A stretch of DNA of 64,000 bases from [Eubacterium] siraeum (GTDB lineage Bacteria; Bacillota; Clostridia; Oscillospirales; Ruminococcaceae), in the NCBI GenBank assembly GCA_025150425.1, contig CP102281.1, positions 1,736,001-1,800,000 of the forward strand, read 5' to 3'. The notes under the pieces are model-generated. The model had not been told where the DNA came from. It saw only the letters and a list, made by a program, of their open reading frames with translations, and did not search any database. Positions 16,879 to 25,309 of the stretch are shown one piece after another (positions within the stretch are counted from its first letter, which is position 1; each line of letters begins with the position of its first letter). The translations under genes and the position numbers were made by a program.

Positions 16879-19560
16879 ATGTCAGCTAAAAAGGATATAT
16901 CAAAAGAATTTGACAAAATCTCCGACGGTGCAAAGCAGGTGCAGAAAAAGCGTAAATCGCTCACAGGCAGGATATTCAAATGGATGTGTCTTGCGGTAGG
17001 CGGCTCGCTCCTTATCGTCGGCGGTGTGAATATAGGCATAAACTACAACTTTTTACAGGAGTCGCTGAAAAATCAGCTGACCGAGGTTGCGGATATGTCT
17101 TCGAATACCGTTTCCAATCAGCTCAGCTCCATCACTGCGGAGCTGCAGCAGATTGCGTATGATTCGGGATTTGACGATCTGACGGATACGGGTACTCTTT
17201 CCACAAAGTGCTTCTCGATACTTACAAAGAACCCTATGCTGACCGATATTAAGATCGTGAATACAAACGGCAAGTGTTTCTATGCCGAAACGCTTGATTA
17301 CTCGGAAAACGATAGCTTCAAAAAGGCTGTGGAAACCAAAAAAACAGCACAGGGCGAGCCTTATGCCGCAAAGGATCTGAAGCACGTTCTTATGGACGTT
17401 GCGATACCTATGTTCGACAGCGACAATACAACGCTCAGAAGCGTACTTATGGCGTGTGTTGACATGAACACATTCTCAGCCGTTATAGGTCAGACAAAAA
17501 TAGGCGAAACAGGCTATGCCATGGCGATAGACCAGACGGGTACGATAATTGCGTATCCCGATGAAACCAAGCTGACAGAGCGTATAAACTACAAGACGCT
17601 TGCGCAGGCGGACAGCTCATATCAGGGCATAGCGGACTGCATAAGCAATGCCATAAAAGGCGAAAAAGGCTTTGCGGAGGTCACGCTTGACGGCGTGGAT
17701 AAATATGTCACCTATGCTCCTATTGCGAATACGGAAGGATGGAGCTGTCTTGTTGTCGCTACCCCGTCGGAATACACGGACAGCATAAAGATGTCGCTGT
17801 GTATAGGAACTGCGGTAGCCGTTATCTGCTTTGTCGTATCGGTACTGGTAATCCTCACGATAGTCAAGAAGGTAATCAAGCCCGTCAAGCTCTGCTCTGA
17901 CAGGATAGTGACGCTTTCACAGGGAGATCTTCATGCCGAGCCGCTCGACTTCGGCAAAAATATCGACAAGGAAATAAGCCAGCTCAGCGAAAGCACAAAT
18001 CAGATAACAACACAGATAAACGCAATTATCACAGACCTTGACAATATGCTCGCTGCACTCGGAAACGGCGATCTTACATATTCTCCTGCCGATGTTTATA
18101 TTGGTGATTTTGCAAAGCTGAGAGCTTCATACGAAAGAATAATGCTCTCACTCAACAAGACGATGAGCGGTATCAGCACAGCAGGCGTTCAGGTATCGAA
18201 CGGTGCGGAGCAGGTATCATCTGCCGCCGCAAATCTTTCGGAGGGTGCTACAAGGCAGGCGGCTTCAGTGGAAGAACTTTCCGCTTCGCTTGCGGAAGTA
18301 TCCGAAAAGGTAAACCGCAATGCCGCAAGAGCCGGCGACGCAGCCAAGAATTCCGAACAAGCCGCAAAGCTTGTTGATTCGGGAAATGAGAAGATGAATA
18401 TTCTGCTTGAGGCTATGCACAAGATAGACGATACTTCAAAGCAGATAGCAAATATCATAAGAGCCATCGACGATATTTCGTTCCAGACGAATATTCTTGC
18501 ACTCAATGCCGCCGTTGAAGCGGCAAGAGCGGGAGAAGCCGGCAAGGGCTTTGCCGTAGTTGCGGACGAGGTAAGAAATCTTGCAGGCAAGGTCGCACAG
18601 GCGGCAAGCGATACCACAACGCTTATCGGGGATTCTATCAAGGCGGTAGAGGACGGTACAGCAATCGCAAACGATACGGCGCAAACGCTCGCTCTTATCG
18701 TTGAAACCACAACGCAGACGGCTGATCTGATTGAGGATATTTCAACAGCCTGCGAAGAACAGGCAACAGCTATATCTCAGATAACAGCAGGTGTCGATCA
18801 GATTTCCTCCGTTGTACAGACAAACTCCGCTACAAGCGAAGAATGTGCCGCATCAGCAGAAGAATTATCTTCACAGGCGACTATTCTTGACGGTATGGTA
18901 AGCAAATTCAAATTAAGCAAAAAGGCAATTGCAGAAGAACCGGAGAAAGCCGCAGGCAAGGCTGACGAAAGCGAGAAAACAGCTTCGGCAAAACCTGAAA
19001 AAGCAGATAACCCGGAAGCTAAAAAGCCGTCCGAGCCAAAGCGTGACAAGGAAAAACCGGCAAAAAGCAAGCAGGAAATAAAGAAAACCACTGCGGAGGC
19101 TAAAGAAATAAAAGCCGAGAAGCCTGCTGTCGCAAGCAAGCCTGCGGATATAATCACAGATAAAAAGGTACCTGAAAGCAAGCCGATTGCAAGTACGCAG
19201 ATAAAGAAAAACGAAAGCAAACCGGTTGCGAATACGCAGATAAAGAAAACCGAAAGCAAACCGGTTGCAAGTACGCAGATAAAGAAAAACGAAAGCAAGC
19301 CGGTTGCAAATACGCAGATAAAGAAAAACGAAAGCAAGCCGGTTTCGAATACGCAGAAAAAGAAAATCGAAAGCACAGACGAAAACAAGAAGAAAAACAG
19401 CGAATCGGCAATAAAAGCCATATCTGCCGACTTCAAAACGGAAAAAGCCAAAACGGAGGCTCCTGCACAAAAGAAAGCGAAAGCTATAGGAATCTCGCAT
19501 TTTGACACGGCTGTAAATTCGGAAAATGAGTTTACAGAGGACGCAAACGATAAATATTAA
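16879..19560 (+). CDS. methyl-accepting chemotaxis protein with repetitive Lys-rich tail
   Basis: An 893-residue receptor. TM1 is at about residues 33-55, an extracellular dCache-like sensor at 56-300 ([15 protein letters not shown] is typical), TM2 at about 306-330 and a HAMP at 331-385. The signalling hairpin contains the conserved tip [20 protein letters not shown] near residue 555. After about residue 680 comes a 210-residue low-complexity tail rich in Lys, Pro, Glu and Ala. It includes five 13-residue repeats of the type [13 protein letters not shown]. Such a tail is unusual for an MCP, and no CheR-binding pentapeptide is visible. No che genes are nearby, so the ligand and output are unknown. 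The start follows GGGAGGACAGGCTA. Confidence 0.92.
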   Translation: MSAKKDISKEFDKISDGAKQVQKKRKSLTGRIFKWMCLAVGGSLLIVGGVNIGINYNFLQESLKNQLTEVADMSSNTVSNQLSSITAELQQIAYDSGFDDLTDTGTLSTKCFSILTKNPMLTDIKIVNTNGKCFYAETLDYSENDSFKKAVETKKTAQGEPYAAKDLKHVLMDVAIPMFDSDNTTLRSVLMACVDMNTFSAVIGQTKIGETGYAMAIDQTGTIIAYPDETKLTERINYKTLAQADSSYQGIADCISNAIKGEKGFAEVTLDGVDKYVTYAPIANTEGWSCLVVATPSEYTDSIKMSLCIGTAVAVICFVVSVLVILTIVKKVIKPVKLCSDRIVTLSQGDLHAEPLDFGKNIDKEISQLSESTNQITTQINAIITDLDNMLAALGNGDLTYSPADVYIGDFAKLRASYERIMLSLNKTMSGISTAGVQVSNGAEQVSSAAANLSEGATRQAASVEELSASLAEVSEKVNRNAARAGDAAKNSEQAAKLVDSGNEKMNILLEAMHKIDDTSKQIANIIRAIDDISFQTNILALNAAVEAARAGEAGKGFAVVADEVRNLAGKVAQAASDTTTLIGDSIKAVEDGTAIANDTAQTLALIVETTTQTADLIEDISTACEEQATAISQITAGVDQISSVVQTNSATSEECAASAEELSSQATILDGMVSKFKLSKKAIAEEPEKAAGKADESEKTASAKPEKADNPEAKKPSEPKRDKEKPAKSKQEIKKTTAEAKEIKAEKPAVASKPADIITDKKVPESKPIASTQIKKNESKPVANTQIKKTESKPVASTQIKKNESKPVANTQIKKNESKPVSNTQKKKIESTDENKKKNSESAIKAISADFKTEKAKTEAPAQKKAKAIGISHFDTAVNSENEFTEDANDKY
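19174..19368 (+). repeat. five in-frame 39-bp repeats in the chemoreceptor tail
   Basis: Units start at 19174, 19213, 19252, 19291 and 19330. Each encodes ESKPxxxTQxKKx, with alternating AST/ANT/SNT variants. The first four units are almost identical in DNA, suggesting slippage or unequal exchange. Confidence 0.92.
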
Positions 19561-19565
19561 GAATT

Positions 19566-19594
19566 GAGGTGCCGTTTTTGCGGCACCTCGGTTT
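19566..19594 (+). terminator. terminator of the chemoreceptor gene (duplicated hairpin, copy 1)
   Basis: Stem GAGGTGCCG/CGGCACCTC with a T-rich loop, 5 bases after the stop codon. A 23-base core is repeated exactly at 20199-20221. Confidence 0.8.
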
Positions 19595-19882
19595 GTCGAT
19601 AAACAGATTATTATTAAAGACACAAAGTGAAATATATCGCCAACACCGCCAAAAACACTTTCCGTACTGACAAGGCATTAATATTTTCGTGAGTGTATCA
19701 GTGCAACTGCACTGACATTGACCCTTCAAAAAAACGCCACTAACCTAAGATATATGTACTAACCTGCGGACGTGTAGCGTTAAGCGTCCCTGCATTGACA
19801 GGACATACAATGTTCAGGTGGTTTATTCGAGTTCAGCCAACACCCCGACGGGGTGGGGGTGTGAGTAAGGAAAGAGGGAGCC

Positions 19883-20052
19883 ACGAGGGAGAGAACCTAA
19901 GAGTATAGGGCTGAGTCTTGCTTACGCAAGCACTCGGACGTTTCGCTTTGCTTCACTGGGCTGTCAAGTCCAGCGGAGCTTTAGCGGAGCGCACGAGCCT
20001 TGCGTAAGCGAGGCTCAGACTTGCACCTAGTCTCTTTGGTTCTTTCCCTCGT
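19883..20052. repeat. long imperfect inverted repeat (arms about 55-59 bases)
   Basis: The left arm ACGAGGGAGAGAACCTAAGAG...CTTGCTTACGCAAG pairs with the complement of the right arm, which reads ACGAGGGAAAGAACCAAAGAG...CTCGCTTACGCAAG. About 56 bases lie between them, including a direct repeat AGCGGAGC. As RNA this would be a long hairpin; as DNA, a cruciform. Confidence 0.75.
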
Positions 20053-20094
20053 CAATATTGACAAGTGTATTTATTCGAATAGCGAACCCGAGAA

Positions 20095-20124
20095 GTGCTA
20101 TCCGACAAATAGCACTATCGGTAG
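20095..20124. repeat. 30-bp motif shared with the 5.7-7.0 kb repeat block
   Basis: The same 30 bases occur at 6970-6999 with one mismatch. The motif contains two mutually exclusive inverted pairs (GTGCTAT/ATAGCAC and CCGA/TCGG). Confidence 0.8.
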
Positions 20125-20198
20125 CCTGCTATCATAGTCAGAGCTGAACGATATAGCAGAAGCACAGAACATCAAATAAAAGACTTTTCTATAATCTT

Positions 20199-20230
20199 AG
20201 GTGCCGTTTTTGCGGCACCTCTTGATTTTC
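20199..20230 (+). terminator. second copy of the chemoreceptor terminator hairpin
   Basis: Stem AGGTGCCG/CGGCACCT identical to copy 1, followed by a weak T-tract (CTTGATTTT). It has no gene directly upstream, which fits duplication by insertion of the segment between the copies. Confidence 0.7.
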
Positions 20231-20364
20231 CTGCAACACTTCATACATCATTAACAGTACGATACACGGCTTTCGACTGCGTTTTTGTGATATTATCTAA
20301 AATTACGCTAAAAATACACATAATTCATCAAGAAAATTTGTTAAAAAATCTACAAAGAAAAGCG

Positions 20365-20393
20365 TTGAATTTAAATCTGAAATAAGGTATAAT
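20365..20393 (+). promoter_or_regulatory. sigma-A promoter for the decarboxylase genes
   Basis: TTGAAT (20365-20370), 17 bases, TATAAT (20388-20393), 80 bases upstream of the gamma-subunit start. Confidence 0.75.
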
Positions 20394-20472
20394 TATATTA
20401 GTTTTATGCTATGCCGTTATGCTCAAAAAACGGCACTGCATTGCGAGAACAATTAAGAATGGAGAATTATGC

Positions 20473-20889
20473 ATGACGGACAATTTACTGCGTACTATGG
20501 CGATAATCACCGAAAAGACAGCCGCTGAAAACATAAGCGGTATGTGGGCAACGGTTATTACCGGTATGGTTGTTGTTTTCCTGATCTTAGGACTGCTTAT
20601 AGGACTGCTTTACATCATTTCCTTCTTCTGCAATCTGGGAAACAAGAAGAAAAAGGATGCTAAGCCTGACCAGACAGTCGCTCAGCCTGCACCGGCTCCC
20701 GCTCCTGTTGAGCTTATCGAAGAGGACGAGAACGACGATGAGGTTATTGCTGTTATTTCAGCCGCAATCGCCGCTTATACGGCAGGTGACGGAAAGACCT
20801 ATGCAATCAAGAGAATCAAACGTGCCGAGAAACAGCCTCGTTCAAGCTGGGGCAATGCGGGTGTAAACGAGAATACCCGTTCGTTTTAA
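20473..20889 (+). CDS. oadG: sodium-pump decarboxylase gamma subunit (OadG family)
   Basis: A 138-residue small subunit. One membrane span (TVITGMVVVFLILGLLIGLL, about residues 23-42) is followed by a Lys-rich and Pro/Ala linker and the typical C-terminus: AVISAAIAAYTAG, then RIKRAEKQPRSSWGNAGVNE, ending ENTRSF. In OadG the C-terminus contacts the carboxyltransferase subunit. The start at 20473 follows GGAGAATTATGC. It precedes the beta subunit by 28 bases and they form one transcript. The carboxyltransferase (alpha) and biotin carrier are not in this window. Confidence 0.88.
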   Translation: MTDNLLRTMAIITEKTAAENISGMWATVITGMVVVFLILGLLIGLLYIISFFCNLGNKKKKDAKPDQTVAQPAPAPAPVELIEEDENDDEVIAVISAAIAAYTAGDGKTYAIKRIKRAEKQPRSSWGNAGVNENTRSF

Positions 20890-20917
20890 AGCTCAGATCA
20901 AATAAAAGGAGAACAAG

Positions 20918-22156
20918 ATGGAAATTTTAGACGTTTTCTGGAATGCCCTTGTTGCGCTTGCACAAAAATCGGGCTTCTGTAACATAACCCCTCAGCAGGG
21001 ATTTATGATAGCCGTTTCATTCTTACTTATGTATCTTGCGATAGTAAGAAAGTTTGAACCTCTGCTGTTACTGCCTATCGCCTTTGGTATGATGCTTACC
21101 AATATTCCCGGTGCGAATATGTTCCACCCGGAAATGTTCGGTATCAGCCCTGACCCTGCGATAGCGGCGAACTTTGCCGAAAACGGTGTCAACTACGGCG
21201 AGGTGCTTCATAACGGCGGTCTGCTTGATATACTGTATCTCGGCGTTAAGCTTCAGATATTCCCTCCGCTGATATTCTTAGGTATCGGCTGTATGACAGA
21301 CTTCGGTCCTCTGATAGCAAACCCCAAGAGCTTACTGCTCGGTGCAGCTGCACAGCTTGGTATCTTCGTAACCTTCCTCGGTGCCTGCGCATTCAGCCTT
21401 ACCGGTATTGAAGGTGTCGACTTCTCATTTAAAGAAGCCGCTTCAATAGGTATCATAGGCGGTGCGGACGGACCTACGGCGATATTCCTTACTTCAAAGC
21501 TGGCTCCGCAGCTACTCGGCTCGATAGCGGTTGCCGCATATTCATATATGGCGCTCGTTCCCGTAATCCAGCCTCCTATAATGAAGCTGCTCACAACAAA
21601 GAAAGAACGTGCCATTGTAATGGAGAGCTTACGTCCCGTTACAAAGAGAGAAAAGATAATATTCCCTGTAGCAGTTACGCTTATCGTTGCTTTCATCGTT
21701 CCCGACGCTACTCCCCTTGTTGGTATGCTGATGCTCGGTAACCTCTTCAGAGAGAGCGGTGTTGTTGACAGACTTGTAAAGACAGCATCAAACGAGCTGA
21801 TGAACATTATCACTATAATGCTCGGTACGGTTGTAGGTGCTACAGCAACAGCCGAAAACTTCCTGACAGTAAAGACGCTTATTATAGTTGCACTCGGACT
21901 TATCGCATTCTGCTTCGGTACAGCAGGCGGTCTGTTACTTGCAAAGATCATGAACAAGCTCTCAGGCGGCAAGATAAACCCCCTTATCGGTTCAGCAGGT
22001 GTATCCGCTGTTCCTATGGCTGCCCGTGTTTCGCAGACAGTCGGCTCTAAGGAAAACCCCTCAAACTTCCTTCTCATGCACGCTATGGGACCGAACGTTG
22101 CAGGTGTTATCGGTTCTGCCGTTGCCGCAGGTGTTCTTCTGAATATCTTCGGTTAA
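20918..22156 (+). CDS. oadB: sodium ion-translocating decarboxylase beta subunit
   Basis: A 412-residue integral membrane subunit that couples decarboxylation of carboxybiotin to Na+ export. It has about eleven hydrophobic segments. Family hallmarks include GIGCMTDFGPLIANP, SIGIIGGADGPTAIFLTSKL (the region holding the functional Asp) and NVAGVIGSAVAAGVLL at the end. It belongs to the OadB/GcdB/MmdD group; the substrate (oxaloacetate, glutaconyl-CoA or methylmalonyl-CoA) depends on the missing alpha subunit. A strong terminator follows directly, so no further subunit is cotranscribed here. Confidence 0.95.
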   Translation: MEILDVFWNALVALAQKSGFCNITPQQGFMIAVSFLLMYLAIVRKFEPLLLLPIAFGMMLTNIPGANMFHPEMFGISPDPAIAANFAENGVNYGEVLHNGGLLDILYLGVKLQIFPPLIFLGIGCMTDFGPLIANPKSLLLGAAAQLGIFVTFLGACAFSLTGIEGVDFSFKEAASIGIIGGADGPTAIFLTSKLAPQLLGSIAVAAYSYMALVPVIQPPIMKLLTTKKERAIVMESLRPVTKREKIIFPVAVTLIVAFIVPDATPLVGMLMLGNLFRESGVVDRLVKTASNELMNIITIMLGTVVGATATAENFLTVKTLIIVALGLIAFCFGTAGGLLLAKIMNKLSGGKINPLIGSAGVSAVPMAARVSQTVGSKENPSNFLLMHAMGPNVAGVIGSAVAAGVLLNIFG

Positions 22157-22170
22157 ATCAAATAACAACG

Positions 22171-22204
22171 AACCCCCTTGTCAAGCGACAAGGGGGTTCT
22201 TATT
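22171..22204 (+). terminator. terminator of the decarboxylase operon
   Basis: A perfect 12-bp stem AACCCCCTTGTC/GACAAGGGGGTT with a 4-base loop, then TCTTATT. Bases 22205-22407 downstream hold no recognised gene. Confidence 0.92.
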
Positions 22205-22407
22205 ATATCCGGAATGTTACGGGCAAGTAATTTTAGCCTGCTTAAATCTTTTTTATAGGGAAGCAACAAGGCACTGTCGAAGTTTTCAATTAATAATATA
22301 CAAGCTCGGCAGGATGCACGGGCTGATTCGTCATCTTCGCATACCCTTCTCTTCTGTTACCGGTCGAGACATTCTGCCCTGCCCATAAACTACTTGTAAA
22401 AAACTTT

Positions 22408-22671
22408 TCAGACAAGTTTATCGTATCTTATGAAATTTGCGATAAAAGATATTCCTGCCGATGCCAGCGCACAGCCAAGTCCGGTATAGAAAAATCCCAC
22501 AAAGACATCGGGGAATACTCCTGCTTCTCTCAGCCCTATTCCTCCGCCCATCATACAAGCCATAATAATATACGCCTTAAGGTCGAAGAAATGCCAGAAC
22601 GGGCGGCGGTCGCTCTGCGCCAATAAGACAGCACCCTCGTTTTCAAGTGCTTTTGTATGTTCTATAGGCAA
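22408..22671 (-). CDS. small two-span membrane protein, unknown function
   Basis: An 87-residue protein with a polar N-terminus (NEGAVLLAQSDRRPFWHF) and two hydrophobic segments (about residues 32-46 and 56-78), ending KLV. I do not recognise a family. The start is TTG at 22671, preceded by GGGAGAA at short spacing. The next ATG lies inside the first membrane span, so the TTG is preferred but not certain. It stands alone, divergent from the ankyrin gene. Confidence 0.6.
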   Translation of the reverse strand: MPIEHTKALENEGAVLLAQSDRRPFWHFFDLKAYIIMACMMGGGIGLREAGVFPDVFVGFFYTGLGCALASAGISFIANFIRYDKLV

Positions 22672-22911
22672 AATTCTCCCATAAAGTTTTAATGCAATGA
22701 ATTAGTCGAAGCTAACCGTATAACAGTATATCATGCCCGGGTATCCGTGTCTACACCTAATAGGTGTAATTTTACCTATCGGACGAAAACTTTTTGAGCG
22801 GAGATTAAGATGATAATAGGCATAGTTACCGAGTGCCTTATCAGTGCAAGAAAGCTGATGAGTTTTCAGAAAATTCGGTATATCATAAGATGAATATATA
22901 AAAAACAAAGG
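22672..22911. other. divergent intergenic region
   Basis: About 240 bases without a gene between a minus-strand small membrane protein and the ankyrin gene. It contains a CACCTAATAGGTG palindrome near 22754 that could be an operator or just a short hairpin. Nothing else stands out. Confidence 0.5.
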
Positions 22912-22940
22912 TTGACATTTTTGCTTTCAGGTGAGATAAT
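22912..22940 (+). promoter_or_regulatory. sigma-A promoter for the ankyrin-cas12f transcript
   Basis: TTGACA (22912-22917), 17 bases, GATAAT (22935-22940), 35 bases upstream of the GTG start. No other convincing promoter lies before cas12f, so this one may drive both genes. Confidence 0.75.
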
Positions 22941-22974
22941 ATCCGTATAGAGCAAAGAAAGCGGGGATTATTCT

Positions 22975-23811
22975 GTGAACGAAAACGAACTCAAAGAACT
23001 ATTTGAAAGAAGAAATATTTCTGAAATCAGACATGCTGTTGATAACCACCGGGAAATAAAAGAGCGTGTGCTTGCATGGGCGGTTGAACACGGAAACACT
23101 GAGCTTGTGCATTATGTAATGAATTGCACAACGCAGGAGGAGTATGAGCGGTTTGAGAATACTCCGCTTGAGAGTGCATGTCTTTGCGGAAACTACGGCA
23201 TGGTAAAATTTATTGCAGAGAACGAAAAATCTCCGTATTTTTCGCAGGATAATTCGCTTTTCTATGCGGCTGCATACGGTGACAGAGGAATTATCCGCTG
23301 TCTTATTGAAAACGGTTATGACGTCAACATGAAAGACGGTTACGGCGGAAACGCACTTGAATGGGCGGCGCAGGAAAACCGCATTTCAAACGCAAAAATG
23401 CTGATAGAAAGCGGCTGTGATGTAAATAATCTGAACGGCGAGGGTATGACGGCACTTTATACCGCATGTGCAGAGGGCAATACCGATATGGCAAGGTTAC
23501 TGCTCAATAATAACGCAGAGCCTGACAGAACGGAGGACGCAACACCGCTTATTATAGCAAGCTGTTACGGAAAGATTGATTGTGCCGAGTTATTGCTTGA
23601 GCACGGATCCGATGTAAATACTATTGATAATGAGGGCAGAACGGCACTGTTCTATGCAATGGTGTACGGACAGGACGAGATAGAAAAACTGCTATCGGCT
23701 CACGGAGCTTCTTATGATATCTGCGATAAGGACGGTGTTTCGCCAGGGCAGCTTAAAGATGAGGGTGTAAGGGAGCAGGTTTATAGTGAGCTTATGGGGG
23801 AGGAAGAATGA
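22975..23811 (+). CDS. ankyrin-repeat protein
   Basis: A 278-residue soluble protein made of about seven ankyrin repeats. Recognisable units include TPLESACLCGNYGMVKFI, NALEWAAQENRISNAKMLI, TALYTACAEGNTDMARLLL, TPLIIASCYGKIDCAELLL and TALFYAMVYGQDEIEKLL. No catalytic domain is attached, so it is probably a protein-binding scaffold. The start is a GTG at 22975 after AAGCGGGGATTATTCT. Its stop lies 38 bases before the Cas12f-like gene on the same strand. Cotranscription is likely, but a functional link is not established. Confidence 0.9.
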   Translation: MNENELKELFERRNISEIRHAVDNHREIKERVLAWAVEHGNTELVHYVMNCTTQEEYERFENTPLESACLCGNYGMVKFIAENEKSPYFSQDNSLFYAAAYGDRGIIRCLIENGYDVNMKDGYGGNALEWAAQENRISNAKMLIESGCDVNNLNGEGMTALYTACAEGNTDMARLLLNNNAEPDRTEDATPLIIASCYGKIDCAELLLEHGSDVNTIDNEGRTALFYAMVYGQDEIEKLLSAHGASYDICDKDGVSPGQLKDEGVREQVYSELMGEEE

Positions 23812-23849
23812 AAACGAGTTCTATATTTTTTTGAAAGAGAGGAAAGTAT

Positions 23850-25151
23850 ATGGTTTGTAATAAAGTTGTAAAGATAGCGTTGATATGTGACCAGATTGAC
23901 AAAGATGGAAAAGATGTCAATTATAATGACATATACAAATTGCTCTGGGATCTGCAAAAACAGACGAGAGAAGCAAAAAACAAAGTAATAAGACTTTGTT
24001 GGGAATGGAGCGGTTATTCAAGTGAATATTTTAAAACACATGAAGAATATCCTAAAGATAAAGAAATATTCGGAATATCGTTGAGAGGTTATTTATATGA
24101 CCGGATTAAAGGTGATTATAACCTTTACTCGGGTAATCTTTCGCAGTCGGCTGAAATAGCATATAAAGAATATAAAAATTCATTAAAAGACGTATTAAGA
24201 GGAGATAAGTCTATAATCAATTACAGAGAAAATCAACCTCTTGATATCAAGAACAAAGCAATACAGCTTTTATATGAAAATGACAATTTCTTTGTCAGAG
24301 TGGCATTAATCAATAAAGATAAACAAAAAGAACTGAATTTTAAAGATTGCAGTGTAAGATTCAAATTGCTTGTCAAAGACGACAGCACAAGAACTATTCT
24401 TGAAAGGTGCTTCGATGAAGTATATACTATCACCGCAAGTAAGATAATGTATAATAAGAAGAAAAAACAATGGTACATAAATCTTGGTTACAAATTTACA
24501 AAAGAAATTGACAAGACACTTGATAAAGACAGAATACTGGGAGTAGACTTAGGCGTTATAAATCCTTTGGTGGCTTCAGTTTACGGAAGTTATGACAGGC
24601 TTATTATAGGAGGCGGAGAAATTGATAAGTTCAGAAAAAGGGTTGAGGCAAATAAAGTCCAGATGCTGAAACAGGGTAAATATTGTGGTGATGGACGTAT
24701 AGGTCACGGAGTAAACACTAGAAATAAACCTGCTTATAATATTGAGGATAAAATCAGCCGATTCAGAGATACGGTAAATCACAAATACAGTAAGGCTGTA
24801 GTCGATTACGCCGTGAAAAATAATTGCGGTACAATTCAGATGGAAGATTTGAAAGGTATTACACAAAATAAAAATGAGCGTTATCTTAAAAACTGGACTT
24901 ATTTTGATTTGCAGACAAAAATAGAATACAAAGCAAAAGCGCTTGGGATAGAAGTAAAGTATAAAAATCCGAAATATACCAGTCAGCGTTGCAGTAAGTG
25001 CGGACATATAGCCGAAGAAAATCGTCCCGAACAGAAGACTTTCAAATGTGTAAAGTGTGGTTTCAAGGTTAATGCTGACTATAACGCAAGTCAAAATCTT
25101 GCAATTAAAGATATTGACAAGATAATCGAGCAGTATTATAATAAAGGTTGA
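23850..25151 (+). CDS. cas12f1: Cas12f1-like miniature CRISPR effector nuclease (type V-F)
   Basis: A 433-residue RNA-guided DNA nuclease candidate. The RuvC residues are Asp233 (GVDLGVINP), Glu332 (IQMEDLKGI) and Asp410 (NADYNASQNLA). A zinc ribbon lies between the last two (Cys381, Cys384, Cys400, Cys403). The N-terminal half has the recognition-lobe motifs WEWSGYSSEY, EYPKDKEIFG, SGNLSQ and LRGDKSI. From memory of AsCas12f1 (422 aa; catalytic D225, E324, D401) the whole protein is colinear with it, which separates it from ordinary TnpB. The downstream CRISPR array and the tracrRNA-like gap support the call. The start follows AGAGGAAAGTAT. No cas1, cas2 or cas4 is in the window, so adaptation may be absent or supplied in trans. 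PAM and activity are not known. Confidence 0.9.
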   Translation: MVCNKVVKIALICDQIDKDGKDVNYNDIYKLLWDLQKQTREAKNKVIRLCWEWSGYSSEYFKTHEEYPKDKEIFGISLRGYLYDRIKGDYNLYSGNLSQSAEIAYKEYKNSLKDVLRGDKSIINYRENQPLDIKNKAIQLLYENDNFFVRVALINKDKQKELNFKDCSVRFKLLVKDDSTRTILERCFDEVYTITASKIMYNKKKKQWYINLGYKFTKEIDKTLDKDRILGVDLGVINPLVASVYGSYDRLIIGGGEIDKFRKRVEANKVQMLKQGKYCGDGRIGHGVNTRNKPAYNIEDKISRFRDTVNHKYSKAVVDYAVKNNCGTIQMEDLKGITQNKNERYLKNWTYFDLQTKIEYKAKALGIEVKYKNPKYTSQRCSKCGHIAEENRPEQKTFKCVKCGFKVNADYNASQNLAIKDIDKIIEQYYNKG

Positions 25152-25309
25152 GTGCGAATGTATAATTCACATTCAATCCGGGCGGCTTGGCGTCCGTAAA
25201 TCGAGAAAGTACATTGTAAAAACGTAATTTTTTCGTATAGTGGATACACTCGATAAGGTTAATGCATACGATATTAATCCCGTATGCCGTCTATATTTGT
25301 GTTTTTGCA
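25152..25309 (+). ncRNA. probable tracrRNA of the Cas12f system
   Basis: A 158-base gap between effector and array. It folds into ordered hairpins: GAATGT/ACATTC (25156-25174), CGGGCG/CGTCCG (25179-25196), a long stem closed by ATCGAG/CTCGAT (25200-25254) and GCATACG/CGTATGC (25264-25287). The run GGCTTGGCGTCCGTAAATCG then AGAAAGTAC and the closing CTCGATAAGG resemble, from memory, the core of Un1Cas12f1 and AsCas12f1 tracrRNAs (GCUUG...UCGAGAAGUGC...CUCG). A partial anti-repeat starts at CCCGT (25279-25283). Exact ends and promoter are not determined; its 5' end could lie inside cas12f. Confidence 0.65.

Larger units (their letters stand above)
19595..20364. other. 770-base intergenic region with large inverted repeat and repeat motifs
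   Basis: No gene is supported. Contents in order are: a perfect palindrome TCAGTGCA/TGCACTGA near 19698-19715; a long imperfect inverted repeat (arms 19883-19937 and 19994-20052); the 30-bp motif shared with 6970-6999 (20095-20124); and a second copy of the chemoreceptor terminator (20199-20221). The segment could be an inserted non-autonomous element or a structured RNA. Confidence 0.65.

Noticed and set aside
18798-19623. Two 236-codon frames antisense to the chemoreceptor tail
   Set aside because: Low-complexity Phe/Leu- or Arg-rich shadows of the Lys-rich repeat tail on the plus strand.
19700-20200. HEARO/IscB-associated RNA or group II intron fragment
   Set aside because: No IscB, reverse transcriptase or recognisable intron domain V is adjacent, and I could not match a specific conserved core by eye.
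23850-25151. Plain transposon TnpB call for the RuvC/zinc-ribbon protein
   Set aside because: The N-terminal half follows Cas12f1 rather than TnpB, and a CRISPR array and structured RNA lie directly downstream. No TnpA or transposon ends were seen around it.
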